From the NCBI GenBank assembly GCA_009925685.1, contig RFYG01000004.1, positions 1-33,111 on the forward strand: a stretch of DNA of 33,111 bases, given 5' to 3'. The position numbers and the translations under genes are program-made. How positions within the stretch are numbered: the first letter of the stretch is position 1; every line of letters starts with the position of its first letter. Below, one piece after another: positions 10,496 through 20,867 of the stretch. Source of the stretch: Pseudomonadota bacterium. GTDB taxonomy: Bacteria; Pseudomonadota; Alphaproteobacteria; Rickettsiales; UBA1997. The notes beneath the pieces are model-generated. The model did no database searches. It saw only the letters and a list, made by a program, of their open reading frames with translations, and was not told where the DNA came from.

Positions 10496-11218
10496 TTAAA
10501 ATTTTTCGGGATTAAATTTTTGAACATGACGGGCATTAAATTTGGAGAAAATAGTAGATTTAATTAAATAATTTAATTGATCGCGCCCTAGATATTGAGG
10601 CTCTTTCATGATATACCATTTAACACCTTCTTTGCATGGCGGGCTGGTAAATGAACCTTCGTAAAAAAAACTTGAGGAATTTTTAATAATTAAATTAGCA
10701 ATCGATAATTTTGATTCTTGGTTTTTGGATTTAATAAATTCGATAAAATTTTTGAAATTGCGATTTTCTAAATCAATATTTTTTAAATCGAGTTCGAGAA
10801 AATAACTCACTACCAGCCATTGCTCGTCATCGCTTTTGTGATATATTTGCATTTCAAGAGAATGCGGATTTGATTCAATTTGATGTTCGCTTGGATGATG
10901 AAATTCAATATAGCGAAGCCAATATTTTTTTTTACCTCTTAACAAAAAATTATTACCATAGAATACCAACTTTTGATGATATTTTTGGTTAATTTTTTCG
11001 ATAATTGAATCCTGATAATTAAACTCTAATTCATTTTGTTTAAATTCGCCGACTAAATCTTTATCGATATTTATTGGCGATTGATTAAAACCAATTTTAC
11101 AAAATTTAAATTCTGTAGAAATCTCGCCCCATTTTTCAAAATTATATTTACCATTATAACTCCATTCTTTCTTACAACTCCAAAGGATTAACAACATAAC
11201 AAAAGTAAGAATTTTCAT
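10496..11218 (-). CDS. Alpha-carbonic-anhydrase-like putative lipoprotein with degenerate zinc site
   Basis: N-terminus MKILTFVMLLILWSC (lipobox-like). NQSPINI, RYIEFHHPSEH, LEMQIYHK and GSFTSPPCKEGVKWYIM align to the alpha-CA family. Zn ligand positions 94 and 119 are E and Q. Confidence 0.82.
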   Translation of the reverse strand: MKILTFVMLLILWSCKKEWSYNGKYNFEKWGEISTEFKFCKIGFNQSPINIDKDLVGEFKQNELEFNYQDSIIEKINQKYHQKLVFYGNNFLLRGKKKYWLRYIEFHHPSEHQIESNPHSLEMQIYHKSDDEQWLVVSYFLELDLKNIDLENRNFKNFIEFIKSKNQESKLSIANLIIKNSSSFFYEGSFTSPPCKEGVKWYIMKEPQYLGRDQLNYLIKSTIFSKFNARHVQKFNPEKF

Positions 11219-11219
11219 A

Positions 11220-12011
11220 TTACCAATGTTTTAAAACCAAACTTCCCTTTCCGGCCTTGATATTTGAAGATACGCATCGGTAAACATAATCATTGGCCTT
11301 TCTAACAGAGGCAATTATATCGTGTTTTTTTGCTAAATTAGAAGCAATTGCGCTGGCCAAAGTGCAACCAGTGCCGTGAATATCTTTGTTTCCAACTTTT
11401 TTGTTTGAAACCAAATAGAAATCATCTTCATCGTCAAGCAATAAACTATGAACTTTGCCATCGGTAAAATTAAGGTGTCCACCTTTTATAAGAACCGCAT
11501 CACATCCATAATTTTTGATGATTGATGAAGCCTCGCGCATATCGCTAAGATTTTTGATTTTCATGCCACTCAATATTTCAGCTTCATCGATGTTTGGGGT
11601 AATAATTTTGGCTTTATTTATTAAGTTTTTTTTAAGCGATTCGATAGCATTTTTTTGAAGCAAAACATCGCCCGAAGTAGCTACCATTACTGGGTCAAGA
11701 ACGATTGGGATTTTTTTAAATTTAGTTTTAAGAGTTTGAGTAACGCAGTTAATTATTTCGAGGGACGATAACATGCCGATTTTTATTGCATCAAACTCAA
11801 TATCATCGAGCACAACTTCAATTTGTTGACGAAGAAAATCTACGCTAACATCTTGGATGGCAAATACTTTACGAGTATTTTGAGCTGTAAGTGAAGTAAC
11901 GACCGCACTAGAGTATACTTTATGAGCAGTAGCTGTTTTGATGTCGGCTTGCAATCCAGCGCCACCGCATGAATCAGAGCCAGCAATAATTAAAAGTTTT
12001 GGTTCAAACAT
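11220..12011 (-). CDS. thiD: Hydroxymethylpyrimidine/phosphomethylpyrimidine kinase
   Basis: LLIIAGSDSCGGAGLQADIKTATAHKVY, SLTAQNT, KIGMLSS, VLDPVMVATSGDVLL, TPNIDEAEIL, DIHGTGCTLASAIAS. Confidence 0.94.
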   Translation of the reverse strand: MFEPKLLIIAGSDSCGGAGLQADIKTATAHKVYSSAVVTSLTAQNTRKVFAIQDVSVDFLRQQIEVVLDDIEFDAIKIGMLSSLEIINCVTQTLKTKFKKIPIVLDPVMVATSGDVLLQKNAIESLKKNLINKAKIITPNIDEAEILSGMKIKNLSDMREASSIIKNYGCDAVLIKGGHLNFTDGKVHSLLLDDEDDFYLVSNKKVGNKDIHGTGCTLASAIASNLAKKHDIIASVRKANDYVYRCVSSNIKAGKGSLVLKHW

Positions 12012-12024
12012 AAAATTTTATTAT

Positions 12025-12062
12025 CCTCAGTTCAATATGGTGGCAAATATTGAATTGTGAGG
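12025..12062 (-). promoter_or_regulatory. Imperfect hairpin in the thiD 5' leader that pairs with a Shine-Dalgarno-like GAGG
   Basis: Plus strand: CCTCA (12025-12029) pairs with TGAGG (12058-12062); TTCAATAT (12031-12038) pairs with ATATTGAA (12047-12054); 8-nt loop. On the transcript, the CUGAGG arm lies 13 nt upstream of the thiD AUG. Confidence 0.4.
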
Positions 12063-12112
12063 CGCAATTGATTTGAAAATAAGATTTGGTTTCTGGTTTA
12101 AGATATAATTTA

Positions 12113-12688
12113 TTATTTATTAGCTTCAGCTTCGATATTCAAATAAACATTATCAGCGATGTTAGGTAAAGCATATGACATCCCGAATTCAGATCGATTA
12201 ATTGACGCAATTGCACTAAAACCAATAGTCGGTTTTTTGTTCATTGGATTTGGCGCGGATTTGTTGAATGTTACACTTAAGATTAATTCTTTAGTTTTTC
12301 CAAGCATTGTAAAATCGCCATAAACTATGGCATTATTACCTTTGGTAATTTCAACTTTTTTGCTTACAAATTTAGCAGTTGGATAAGTTTTAACATCAAA
12401 GAAATCTTTGCTTTTGAGATGTTCATCAAATTTTGGCAAACCAGTCACAATCGAATTCATGTTGATAGTAGCTTCAACTTTAGAATTTTTTGGAGCTTTT
12501 TCGTCGAAAGTAATTGAGCCATCAACATCAATAAACTTTCCGGAAACCTTGGAATATCCAAAATGATTTGCGGTCCAAGTGACGCTGGTATGATTTTTTT
12601 CAAACTTATAAATGTTATTTTGAGCATTGGCATTGGAAAGGTTTGCCAGCATTAATAGCAATGACGATATTTTTAATAAATTTTTCAT
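12113..12688 (-). CDS. YceI family periplasmic protein
   Basis: Signal peptide then YKFEKNHTSVTWTANHFGYSKVSGKF, HLKSKDFFDVKTYPTAKFVS, SINRSEFGMSYALP; classic YceI motifs. Confidence 0.92.
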   Translation of the reverse strand: MKNLLKISSLLLMLANLSNANAQNNIYKFEKNHTSVTWTANHFGYSKVSGKFIDVDGSITFDEKAPKNSKVEATINMNSIVTGLPKFDEHLKSKDFFDVKTYPTAKFVSKKVEITKGNNAIVYGDFTMLGKTKELILSVTFNKSAPNPMNKKPTIGFSAIASINRSEFGMSYALPNIADNVYLNIEAEANK

Positions 12689-12882
12689 ATAATTTGGATT
12701 AATTGTTGAATTTTATTGAGGAAATTTAGTTGATCGTAATTTTAAAATATTCAACCAAAAAAATTTTAAGAACGATAAAAAAATTATTATTATTTGGGTG
12801 ATTTTCAAGGTTAAAATTTTTTAACCAAGAAAACTTAATCGCCAAAAATAACATCAATTTTATTGTTAATTTTTAAGATGAC

Positions 12883-15609
12883 TTAGTTTCCGTGACAATT
12901 TTTATATTTTTTGCCACTGCCACATGGACAAGGCTCATTGCGCCCTACATGACCCCAAGTTTGAGGGTCTCTTGGGTTACGATCTTGCGGATTAGTTTTG
13001 TTGCGAATTGTTGAAGTTGGAACAATCGAATTAGTTGTTTTATGATTCACAATATTTGGGTCATTACGCGATTCAAAAGTTTTAGATTTTGGAGTTTTAG
13101 ATTTTGGTGAGTGCGCAATCAAATTTATCCCCTCGTCAGAAATATCGGCGCTAATTTCAACATGAGCTAATCTTGACACAACTTGCTCTTCGATACGAAG
13201 CATCATATCTTCATATAAATTGAAGCCGTCTTTTTTGTATTCGATAAGTGGATCTTTTTGGGCATAAGCTCGCAAATTTATACCCTGACGAAGTTTGTCA
13301 AGTGAGTGAAGATGATCTTTCCACTCCGAATCAAGAGTAATTAAAAAAATCTGTTTCTCGATTTTACGCATAATATTTGCTCCATATTTTTGCTCTTTGT
13401 GAACAAATAAATCGGTAATTTTTTGATCAATTAATTGCAAAATAGTTGAGCTTGAATGGTTATCAAAATTATCACTCGAACGAATGTCAATTTTGAGACC
13501 ATATATTCTTTGTAACTCTTTCTCTAGAGTATCTATTTCCCACTGCTCAGAATATGAATTTTTAGGAATACAATCATCAACCAAATCTTGATTGATTTGG
13601 GCAACAAATTTTTTAATTTTTTGACTCACATCATCTGAAGTTATCAATTCGCTTCTAAGGCTATAAACATTTTTTCTTTGAAAGTTTACGACATCATCAT
13701 ATTTCAACAAATTTTTACGAATTTCATAGTTGCGTGCTTCGACTTTGCGCTGAGCGCCTTGAAGAGTTTTTGTTATCATGGGATGAAAAATCGCTTCGTC
13801 ATCTTTAAGTCCAAATTTTGATAAAACATTCTTAAGTTTATCGGAACCAAAAATTCGCATAAGATCATCTTCAAGTGATAAATAAAACTTAGATTTGCCC
13901 GGATCGCCTTGACGACCGCAACGCCCTCGGAGTTGATTGTCAATTCTTCGACTCTCGTGCCTTTCCGTACCAAGTACATAAAGACCTCCTGCCTCAATAA
14001 CAACTTTTTTATCAGCCTCAACTTTTTCTTTGATTTTAGAAATTTTTATAGGATCAACTTCATCGCCAATTAATATTTCGGGATTTCCTCCAAGCATTAT
14101 GTCAGTACCTCGACCCGCCATATTTGTTGCAATGGTTATGGCTCCTGAAACTCCAGCTTGAGAAATAATTTGCGCTTCTTGGTCGTGATATTTGGCATTT
14201 AAAACATTATGTGGGAGCTTGTTTTTTTTGAGCAAATTTGAAAGGAATTCCGATTTTTCAATACTTACGGTTCCGAGAAGAACTGGTTGCTTTTTAGAGT
14301 GAGCCTCTTTTATGGAAGCGAGAATTGCATCATATTTAGCTTGTTCAGTTTTATAAATCTCATCATCTTCGTCAACTCTGGTAACAGATCTGTTGGTTGG
14401 AATTTCAACAACTTTTAAGTTATAAATTTCTTCAAACTCAACAGCTTCATTTGAAGCAGTTCCCGTCATGCCTGAAATTTTTTCATAAAGACGAAAGTAA
14501 TTTTGAAATGAAATTGAGGCTAAGGTTTGGTTTTCATTTCGCACCCGCAATCCTTCTTTGGCCTCTAAAGCTTGATGCAGACCATCAGAGAACCTGCGCC
14601 CTTCTTGCATTCGACCCGTAAATTCGTCAATAATTACAACTGCGCCATCTTTAACAATGTAATCAATCTCATTTTTGAAAATTTTATGCGCTTTTAAAGC
14701 TTGATTGATATGATGAACAAGTGAGATGTTGTTAGGTTCGTAAAGAGTTGAGTGTGGGGCAATTATACCGTTGTTTTGAAGAATTTTTTCAATGTTTTCA
14801 ATTCCAACTTCTGTTAAAAAAACCCCCTTCTCTTTTTCTTCAATAATATAATCGTTGGGTTGAAGTTTTGTAATCAAACTATTAACCGAGTCATAGAGTT
14901 TAGAATTATCGTTAGTTGGGCCAGATATAACTAATGGTGTTCGAGCCTCATCTATCAATATTGAATCAACTTCATCAACAATCGCAAAATTACGTCCGAT
15001 TTTTGGCCTTTGAGCAATTTCGGATAAATCATATTTCATGTTATCGCGTAAATAATCGAACCCCAGTTCGTTATTGGTAGCGTAGGTGATATCGCAATTA
15101 TAAGCATTTTTGCGATTTTCATCATCTAAGTCATTAGTGATACAACCAACTGTAAGACCCAAAAACTCGTGAATCTTGCCCATCCAAGCTGAATCACGCT
15201 TTGCAAGATAATCATTAACGGTTACAACGTGAACACCATTGCCCGATAACGCATTTAAATAACTTGGTAAAGTGGCGACCAGGGTTTTACCCTCGCCAGT
15301 TCTCATTTCTGCAATTTTTCCCTGATGCAAAACTATACCACCAATAAGCTGAACATCAAAATGCCTCATGTTTAATACTCTTTTTGAAGCCTCTCTGACT
15401 ACTGCGAAAGCTTCGTGCATAATATCGTCAAGGGTTTCGCCATTAGTTAATCTATATTTAAATTCAGTGGTTTTATTTTTAAGCTGATCGTTGGTTAGAG
15501 AAGAAATTTGGGGCTCTAGGGCGTTAATTTTGGCAATTTCTTTTTGCAATATTTTAATATTACGCTCATTGACTGAGCCAAAAATTTTTTTAGCTATAAA
15601 ATTTATCAT
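12883..15609 (-). CDS. secA: Preprotein translocase subunit SecA
   Basis: MRTGEGKTLVATLPSYLNAL, VDEVDSILIDEARTPLVISG, TNMAGRGTDIMLGG, QLRGRCGRQGDPG, C-terminal zinc motif GRNEPCPCGSGKKYKNCHG. Confidence 0.97.
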   Translation of the reverse strand: MINFIAKKIFGSVNERNIKILQKEIAKINALEPQISSLTNDQLKNKTTEFKYRLTNGETLDDIMHEAFAVVREASKRVLNMRHFDVQLIGGIVLHQGKIAEMRTGEGKTLVATLPSYLNALSGNGVHVVTVNDYLAKRDSAWMGKIHEFLGLTVGCITNDLDDENRKNAYNCDITYATNNELGFDYLRDNMKYDLSEIAQRPKIGRNFAIVDEVDSILIDEARTPLVISGPTNDNSKLYDSVNSLITKLQPNDYIIEEKEKGVFLTEVGIENIEKILQNNGIIAPHSTLYEPNNISLVHHINQALKAHKIFKNEIDYIVKDGAVVIIDEFTGRMQEGRRFSDGLHQALEAKEGLRVRNENQTLASISFQNYFRLYEKISGMTGTASNEAVEFEEIYNLKVVEIPTNRSVTRVDEDDEIYKTEQAKYDAILASIKEAHSKKQPVLLGTVSIEKSEFLSNLLKKNKLPHNVLNAKYHDQEAQIISQAGVSGAITIATNMAGRGTDIMLGGNPEILIGDEVDPIKISKIKEKVEADKKVVIEAGGLYVLGTERHESRRIDNQLRGRCGRQGDPGKSKFYLSLEDDLMRIFGSDKLKNVLSKFGLKDDEAIFHPMITKTLQGAQRKVEARNYEIRKNLLKYDDVVNFQRKNVYSLRSELITSDDVSQKIKKFVAQINQDLVDDCIPKNSYSEQWEIDTLEKELQRIYGLKIDIRSSDNFDNHSSSTILQLIDQKITDLFVHKEQKYGANIMRKIEKQIFLITLDSEWKDHLHSLDKLRQGINLRAYAQKDPLIEYKKDGFNLYEDMMLRIEEQVVSRLAHVEISADISDEGINLIAHSPKSKTPKSKTFESRNDPNIVNHKTTNSIVPTSTIRNKTNPQDRNPRDPQTWGHVGRNEPCPCGSGKKYKNCHGN

Positions 15610-15614
15610 GGAAT

Positions 15615-16904
15615 TTAATATAAGGTTTTAATGTCGGCACCACAATTGACAAGCTTTTCAGCGATTCTTTCGTAACCTCTTTCGAGATGATATAAACGAT
15701 TTATAACGGTTTGACCTTGTGCAACTAAACCTGCCAAAACAAGCGAGACGGAAGCTCGAAGATCGGTTGCCATAACTTCGGCACCTTTTAAATTTTTGAC
15801 ACCCTTTACGATAGCAATTTTACCGTGAGATTGAATATTGGCATTCATTCTAACCAGTTCAAGAACATGCATAAAACGATTTTCAAAAATATTTTCTTCA
15901 ATCGTCGAAACCCCATTACCAAGAGTCATTAGTGCCATAAATTGGGCTTGCATATCGGTTGGAAAACTTGGGTAAGGATTAGTTGAAATATTGACAGAAT
16001 TAATAAAATCTTGATTTCGTGAAACCTCGATTGCATCAGGTGCAACTTGATTGAAGATTAATCCGGATTTTTCAAGTTCATCTTTAAAGCCTGTTAAAAT
16101 CCAACTCTCAAGACCTTTTAAGGTAATTTTTCCTTTAGTAATTCCTGCTACGATTGCGTATGTCCCAGCCTCAATTCTATCGGCAATAATTTTATGACGA
16201 GCACTGCGAAGGCGGTCAACTCCTTCGATTGTGATTTGCGAAGTACCAGCTCCAGAAATTTTGGCACCCATCAAATTTAAGCATTTAGCTAAATCAATAA
16301 TTTCAGGCTCGCAAGCCGAGTTATAAATTTTGGTTGTTCCGCGCGCCAAACAGCCTGCCATCATAGCGTTTTCAGTCGCTCCAACGGAAATTTTTTCAAA
16401 ATGGATTTCGGCACCTTGAAGCCTTCCGTTTGGGACAAAGCCTTCGACATATCCATCACTGAGCTCAAATTTTGCTCCCAAAGCCTCAAGAGCTTTGAGA
16501 TGCAAATCAACGGGCCTAGTCCCAATTGCACAGCCACCCGGTAAAGAAACTTTGGCTTTACCACAACGCGCTAAAAGCGGACCTAAAATAAAGATTGAAG
16601 CACGCATTTTTCTGACTAACTCATAATCGGCATATGGATTATTGATGTTTGAACCATCAAGAATCATAACTCTTCCTTGATTTCCAAGTTCATTATCAAA
16701 ACCATCGAGCGATATTTTAACTCCTAAATTAACCAACAAATTGGCCATGGTTGAAATATCTGAAACATGCGGAAGATTAGTTAAAGTAAGTTTTTCATCA
16801 CAAAGAATTGAGGCCACCATTAGTGGAAGCGTGGCATTTTTTGCACCAGAAATTTGAACTTCACCAAAAAGAGGTTTACCGCCGTTTATAACTAATTTCT
16901 TCAT
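15615..16904 (-). CDS. murA: UDP-N-acetylglucosamine 1-carboxyvinyltransferase
   Basis: INGGKPLFGEVQISGAKNATLPLM, VRKMRASIFILGPLLAR, PGGCAIGTRPVDLHLK, YPSFPTDMQAQFMAL. Confidence 0.96.
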   Translation of the reverse strand: MKKLVINGGKPLFGEVQISGAKNATLPLMVASILCDEKLTLTNLPHVSDISTMANLLVNLGVKISLDGFDNELGNQGRVMILDGSNINNPYADYELVRKMRASIFILGPLLARCGKAKVSLPGGCAIGTRPVDLHLKALEALGAKFELSDGYVEGFVPNGRLQGAEIHFEKISVGATENAMMAGCLARGTTKIYNSACEPEIIDLAKCLNLMGAKISGAGTSQITIEGVDRLRSARHKIIADRIEAGTYAIVAGITKGKITLKGLESWILTGFKDELEKSGLIFNQVAPDAIEVSRNQDFINSVNISTNPYPSFPTDMQAQFMALMTLGNGVSTIEENIFENRFMHVLELVRMNANIQSHGKIAIVKGVKNLKGAEVMATDLRASVSLVLAGLVAQGQTVINRLYHLERGYERIAEKLVNCGADIKTLY

Positions 16905-16907
16905 GAT

Positions 16908-18416
16908 TTATTTCTCAAATTTTTTGACAAATTCATTGAGCAATCGTACACCAAAACCGGTTGCCCCTTTGTGCGCTAGGGCATCGCCTTTTCCTTTCCA
17001 CGCAACTCCAGCAATATCAAGATGAGCCCATTTTGTTGAACCAACAAATCTTTGCAAAAACTGTGCAGCGGTGATACTTCCAGCACCTCGACCGCTTCCA
17101 ACATTTTTCATATCAGCGATATCGGAATTGATCATATCATCATACTCATCACCGAGCGGGAGTCTCCAAACCCTTTCACCCGTGGCATTTCCGCATTTTT
17201 CGAGTTGTTTAGCTAACTCATCATCATTACAAAATAATCCGGCATAAACATCGGCCAAAGCAACAATTATTGCGCCAGTTAAAGTTGCTAGATCGACAAT
17301 TAGTTTTGGTTTAAACTTAGTATTTGTGTAATGCAAAGCATCAGCCAGAACCAAGCGCCCTTCGGCATCGGTATTGATTACTTCAATAGTTTGTCCTGAC
17401 ATTGATTTAACCACATCACCCGGTCTTTGAGCAGTTCCTGAAGGCATATTTTCAACAAGTCCAATTACCCCAACGGCGTTGACTTTGGCCTTTCTTTGCG
17501 CCAAATTTTGCATTAGACCGACTACCACGGCAGAACCAGCCATATCGGTTTTCATATCCTCCATGTTATTTGATGGTTTAATTGAAATTCCACCAGTGTC
17601 AAAAGTTACTCCCTTTCCAACAAAAGCTAGGGGCTGTTCGCCTTTTTTTCCGCCGAACCATTTTAAAACTACCAACTTAGATTCTTTGGCACTTCCCACA
17701 CCAACACCCAAGAGCGAATTCATGCCGAGTTTAGCCATATCTTTTTCACCTAAAACCTCAATCTCAAGGCCCTTAATTTTAATATTTTGGCAAATTTTGG
17801 CATAACTCTCGGGATTTAAGACATTAGATGGCTCAGAGACCAAATCGCGAACAAAGAAAATATTTTTGGCCAAAATATCAAGATCACCAAAAATTTTCTG
17901 ACAATTTTCGTTATGTTTAGTGAAAAAATTAATATCTTTGATTTTAACATTTTTATCTTTGAGTTTTTTCTCAAAATATTTATTAAATCTATAAGATTGA
18001 AGTAAAGCTCCAAAAGCAATATTTACAAGATCTGATGCGCTATCGTGATCTTGCAAATAAACATTTACCGAGTCATATTTCATGCTATTGGCGGTAGCTA
18101 AGATTCTCGCCCCAATTTTATTAAACTTGACATCATTTAGTTTGGAAATTTCCCCTATTCCAAAATATAGCGAAACAGAATTTTCTATTGGAATAATTAC
18201 TGTTTGCAAAAATTTAGCTTCAAAATCGAATGATTGCTTGAGAGATTTGAATTCGCTCGTGTTATTTTTTTTAAAATAATCTGACGAAATTAAAAATATG
18301 GATAAAGAATTGTTTTTTGAAGAAGTGGTTAGTGATTTTTTTAGACCAGAATTTTTAGGGCCAGAATAGTTTTTGGCGCCCAAATTATCGGCAACATTAA
18401 TGAAGTTTACCTGCAT
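16908..18416 (-). CDS. pepA: Leucyl aminopeptidase (M17)
   Basis: FVGKGVTFDTGGISIKPSNNMEDMKTDMAGSAVV, NTDAEGRLVLADAL, WAHLDIAGVAW. Confidence 0.95.
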   Translation of the reverse strand: MQVNFINVADNLGAKNYSGPKNSGLKKSLTTSSKNNSLSIFLISSDYFKKNNTSEFKSLKQSFDFEAKFLQTVIIPIENSVSLYFGIGEISKLNDVKFNKIGARILATANSMKYDSVNVYLQDHDSASDLVNIAFGALLQSYRFNKYFEKKLKDKNVKIKDINFFTKHNENCQKIFGDLDILAKNIFFVRDLVSEPSNVLNPESYAKICQNIKIKGLEIEVLGEKDMAKLGMNSLLGVGVGSAKESKLVVLKWFGGKKGEQPLAFVGKGVTFDTGGISIKPSNNMEDMKTDMAGSAVVVGLMQNLAQRKAKVNAVGVIGLVENMPSGTAQRPGDVVKSMSGQTIEVINTDAEGRLVLADALHYTNTKFKPKLIVDLATLTGAIIVALADVYAGLFCNDDELAKQLEKCGNATGERVWRLPLGDEYDDMINSDIADMKNVGSGRGAGSITAAQFLQRFVGSTKWAHLDIAGVAWKGKGDALAHKGATGFGVRLLNEFVKKFEK

Positions 18417-18501
18417 ATTTTCTAGAATTTGTTAATGAGATTTTATTTTGAATTGAAATTTATTTCTTAAATCTAATTTAGATTTTTTTAAAAACTACAA
18501 A

Positions 18502-18539
18502 ATAAAATTACCGAAGATAAAATTACCGAAGATAAAATT
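18502..18539. repeat. Tandem repeat, about 2.5 copies of 15 bp (ATAAAATTACCGAAG)
   Basis: ATAAAATTACCGAAG at 18502-18516 and 18517-18531, then ATAAAATT at 18532-18539, in the divergent pepA/TauE spacer. Confidence 0.9.
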
Positions 18540-18594
18540 GTCTTAATAAATTCATTATCCTGACTAACAATATTAAATTTCCTTAGAATTTACT

Positions 18595-19365
18595 ATGAAT
18601 TCACAAGATTTATTAATTATTTTTTCTTTAGCATCAATGGGTTTTTTTGGTGGATTTACTCATTGTATGTCAATGTGTGGACCATTTGTTTTAACTCAAG
18701 TTACATCAAATCTAAGTCGGATTAAAATCGCTGAATATAATGGTTTTAATAAAATCACTAAAATTGCTCTAATTCCATATCATCTTGGCAGAATCACAAC
18801 TTATTCATTACTTGGTTTTGCAATTTCATCATTAAGAATTTCAATCGACAATAGTATTGGTTTTGAAATTATTTCAGGAATATTACTTTTTTTCGCGATG
18901 ATGTTTTTTGTAAACCTTTTAATCAACCAGAATGAACACTTTTTTAACAAATACTTTGACTTCAAAAAATATTTTACCCGCAAGATAAATGATAAAATTT
19001 CAAATCGATTTTCAAAAAAATTAAAAAAATTCTTCACAAATATTTTTTCGAAAATCGTTATCAAAATAAATTTTTTACTTAACAATTCGCTGAGTTGGCG
19101 AGGATATTTGTTGGGCTTAATTTTAGGCTTTATTCCCTGCGGAATGCTTTATGGAGCCTTCGCATTAACGGCCAGTTTTTCCTCAGCTTTTTATGCGATT
19201 TTTGGCATGATTATTTTTGGCTTATCAACTTTTATAGCTCTCTTTGTTGTAGGCTTTTTTGCTCGATTAACACTACAAATTTCTGAATTTAAAATTATTG
19301 CAAATATTGTTATACTCATTAACATTTACGTGCTTTTTAAGATTTTATTAGACAGGTTTTTTTAA
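18595..19365 (+). CDS. TauE/SafE (DsbD_2-like) family membrane protein, possible metal-handling partner of cbb3 oxidase
   Basis: Multi-[22 protein letters not shown] and [23 protein letters not shown] motifs; immediately upstream of ccoNOQP. Confidence 0.8.
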   Translation: MNSQDLLIIFSLASMGFFGGFTHCMSMCGPFVLTQVTSNLSRIKIAEYNGFNKITKIALIPYHLGRITTYSLLGFAISSLRISIDNSIGFEIISGILLFFAMMFFVNLLINQNEHFFNKYFDFKKYFTRKINDKISNRFSKKLKKFFTNIFSKIVIKINFLLNNSLSWRGYLLGLILGFIPCGMLYGAFALTASFSSAFYAIFGMIIFGLSTFIALFVVGFFARLTLQISEFKIIANIVILINIYVLFKILLDRFF

Positions 19366-19430
19366 TAAAATTTCTTAATCAATTTTTGATTTCCCAATTA
19401 ATTTTTTTACAATTAATTTTTCTGATAAAT

Positions 19431-20849
19431 ATGGCTAGTTCTAACAATAATTCGTTGGCTGTTGACTATAATTACAATATTATAAAATTATTCACCATTG
19501 CTTCAACTTTTTGGGGTATATTTGGTTTTTTAGTCGGCGTATTAATTGCCTCGCAAATGGCATTTCCAATTCTTAATTTTGATTTTGAATACACCAGTTT
19601 CGGCCGACTTCGACCACTTCACACTTCGGCAGTTATTTTTGCTTTTGGCGGAAATGTACTTTTTGCCACCAGTCTCTTCGTCGTTCAAAGAACTTCGGGC
19701 ACTAGGTTGTGGGGACCAGACTTCTTGCATAAATTTATATTTTGGGGCTATCAAATATTTATAATTATTGCCGGACTAGGTTATATCTTTGGGATAACTC
19801 AAGCCAAAGAATATGCAGAACCCGAATGGTATGCCGATTTATTACTTTTACCAATTTGGATAAGTTATTTTGTTGTTTTTGTTATGACTCTTAAAAATCG
19901 TAAAGAGCCTCATATTTACGTAGCTAATTGGTTTTATTTGGCCTTCATTGCTACTGTCGCCATACTTCATATCGTCAATAATCTTTCTATTCCACTGCGC
20001 ATCGACAGTACTCAAAGCTACCCACTTTTTGGTGGTGTTCAGAGCGCAATGATTCAATGGTGGTATGGACATAATGCAGTTGGCTTCTTTTTGACAGCCG
20101 GATTTATTGGCATTATGTATTACTTCGTTCCAAAGCGCGCTGATCGCCCCGTATATTCATATCGGCTATCAATTTTACATTTTTGGTCACTAATTTTTAT
20201 TTATATTTGGGCTGGCCCTCACCATCTTCATTACACCTCTCTTCCTGATTGGGTACAAACCCTTGGCATGACTTTCTCTATAATGCTTTGGATGCCGTCT
20301 TGGGGCGGAATGATTAATGGCATCATGACTTTATCTGGCGCATGGGACAAACTTCGCACCGATCCGGTACTCAGATTTCTTATTACCTCAGTTGCCTTTT
20401 ACGGCATGAGCACTTTTGAAGGGCCACTTATGTCAATCAAATCGGTTAACGCTCTTTCACACTACACCGACTGGACTATTGGACACGTTCACTCCGGAGC
20501 GCTTGGTTGGGTTGCTCTAATAAGCTTTGGCGCTCTTTACCACTTAGTACCAATTTTATGGGGTAAAAAAGACTTATATTCCAACAAATTGGTCAATACC
20601 CACTTCTGGTTAGCCACAATCGGAATTGTACTTTATATCGTCGCCATGTGGATTTCAGGCATTACTCAAGGCTTGATGTGGCGCACCTACAACGAAATGG
20701 GAAATTTACAATATTCATTCATCGATGTTTTAAAAGCGAGCCATCCCCTCTATGTTACCCGAGCTTTGGGTGGAATATTTTTCTTATCTGGAGCCTGCGT
20801 AATGGCTTATAATTTTTATAAAACAATCAATTTAAAAACTAATAATTAG
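19431..20849 (+). CDS. ccoN: Cytochrome c oxidase cbb3-type subunit I
   Basis: [75 protein letters not shown]. The track start at 19386 is a TTG; the ATG at 19431 is preferred. Confidence 0.95.
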   Translation: MASSNNNSLAVDYNYNIIKLFTIASTFWGIFGFLVGVLIASQMAFPILNFDFEYTSFGRLRPLHTSAVIFAFGGNVLFATSLFVVQRTSGTRLWGPDFLHKFIFWGYQIFIIIAGLGYIFGITQAKEYAEPEWYADLLLLPIWISYFVVFVMTLKNRKEPHIYVANWFYLAFIATVAILHIVNNLSIPLRIDSTQSYPLFGGVQSAMIQWWYGHNAVGFFLTAGFIGIMYYFVPKRADRPVYSYRLSILHFWSLIFIYIWAGPHHLHYTSLPDWVQTLGMTFSIMLWMPSWGGMINGIMTLSGAWDKLRTDPVLRFLITSVAFYGMSTFEGPLMSIKSVNALSHYTDWTIGHVHSGALGWVALISFGALYHLVPILWGKKDLYSNKLVNTHFWLATIGIVLYIVAMWISGITQGLMWRTYNEMGNLQYSFIDVLKASHPLYVTRALGGIFFLSGACVMAYNFYKTINLKTNN

Positions 20850-20867
20850 CAACCTAGAAATTCTGAT

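Noticed and set aside
12012-12112. TPP riboswitch upstream of thiD
   Set aside because: The leader has CUGAGG rather than the CUGAGA box and lacks the downstream conserved TPP elements; only a simple hairpin is supportable.
12809-12826. GGTTAAAATTTTTTAACC palindrome downstream of secA
   Set aside because: An A/T-dominated short stem in AT-rich spacer with no clear T-tract in the secA transcription direction; not enough to call a terminator.
18469-18489. AAATCTA-ATT-TAGATTT stem followed by T residues
   Set aside because: Resembles a rho-independent terminator but lies in a divergent intergenic region with no gene ending there, and the stem is almost all A/T.
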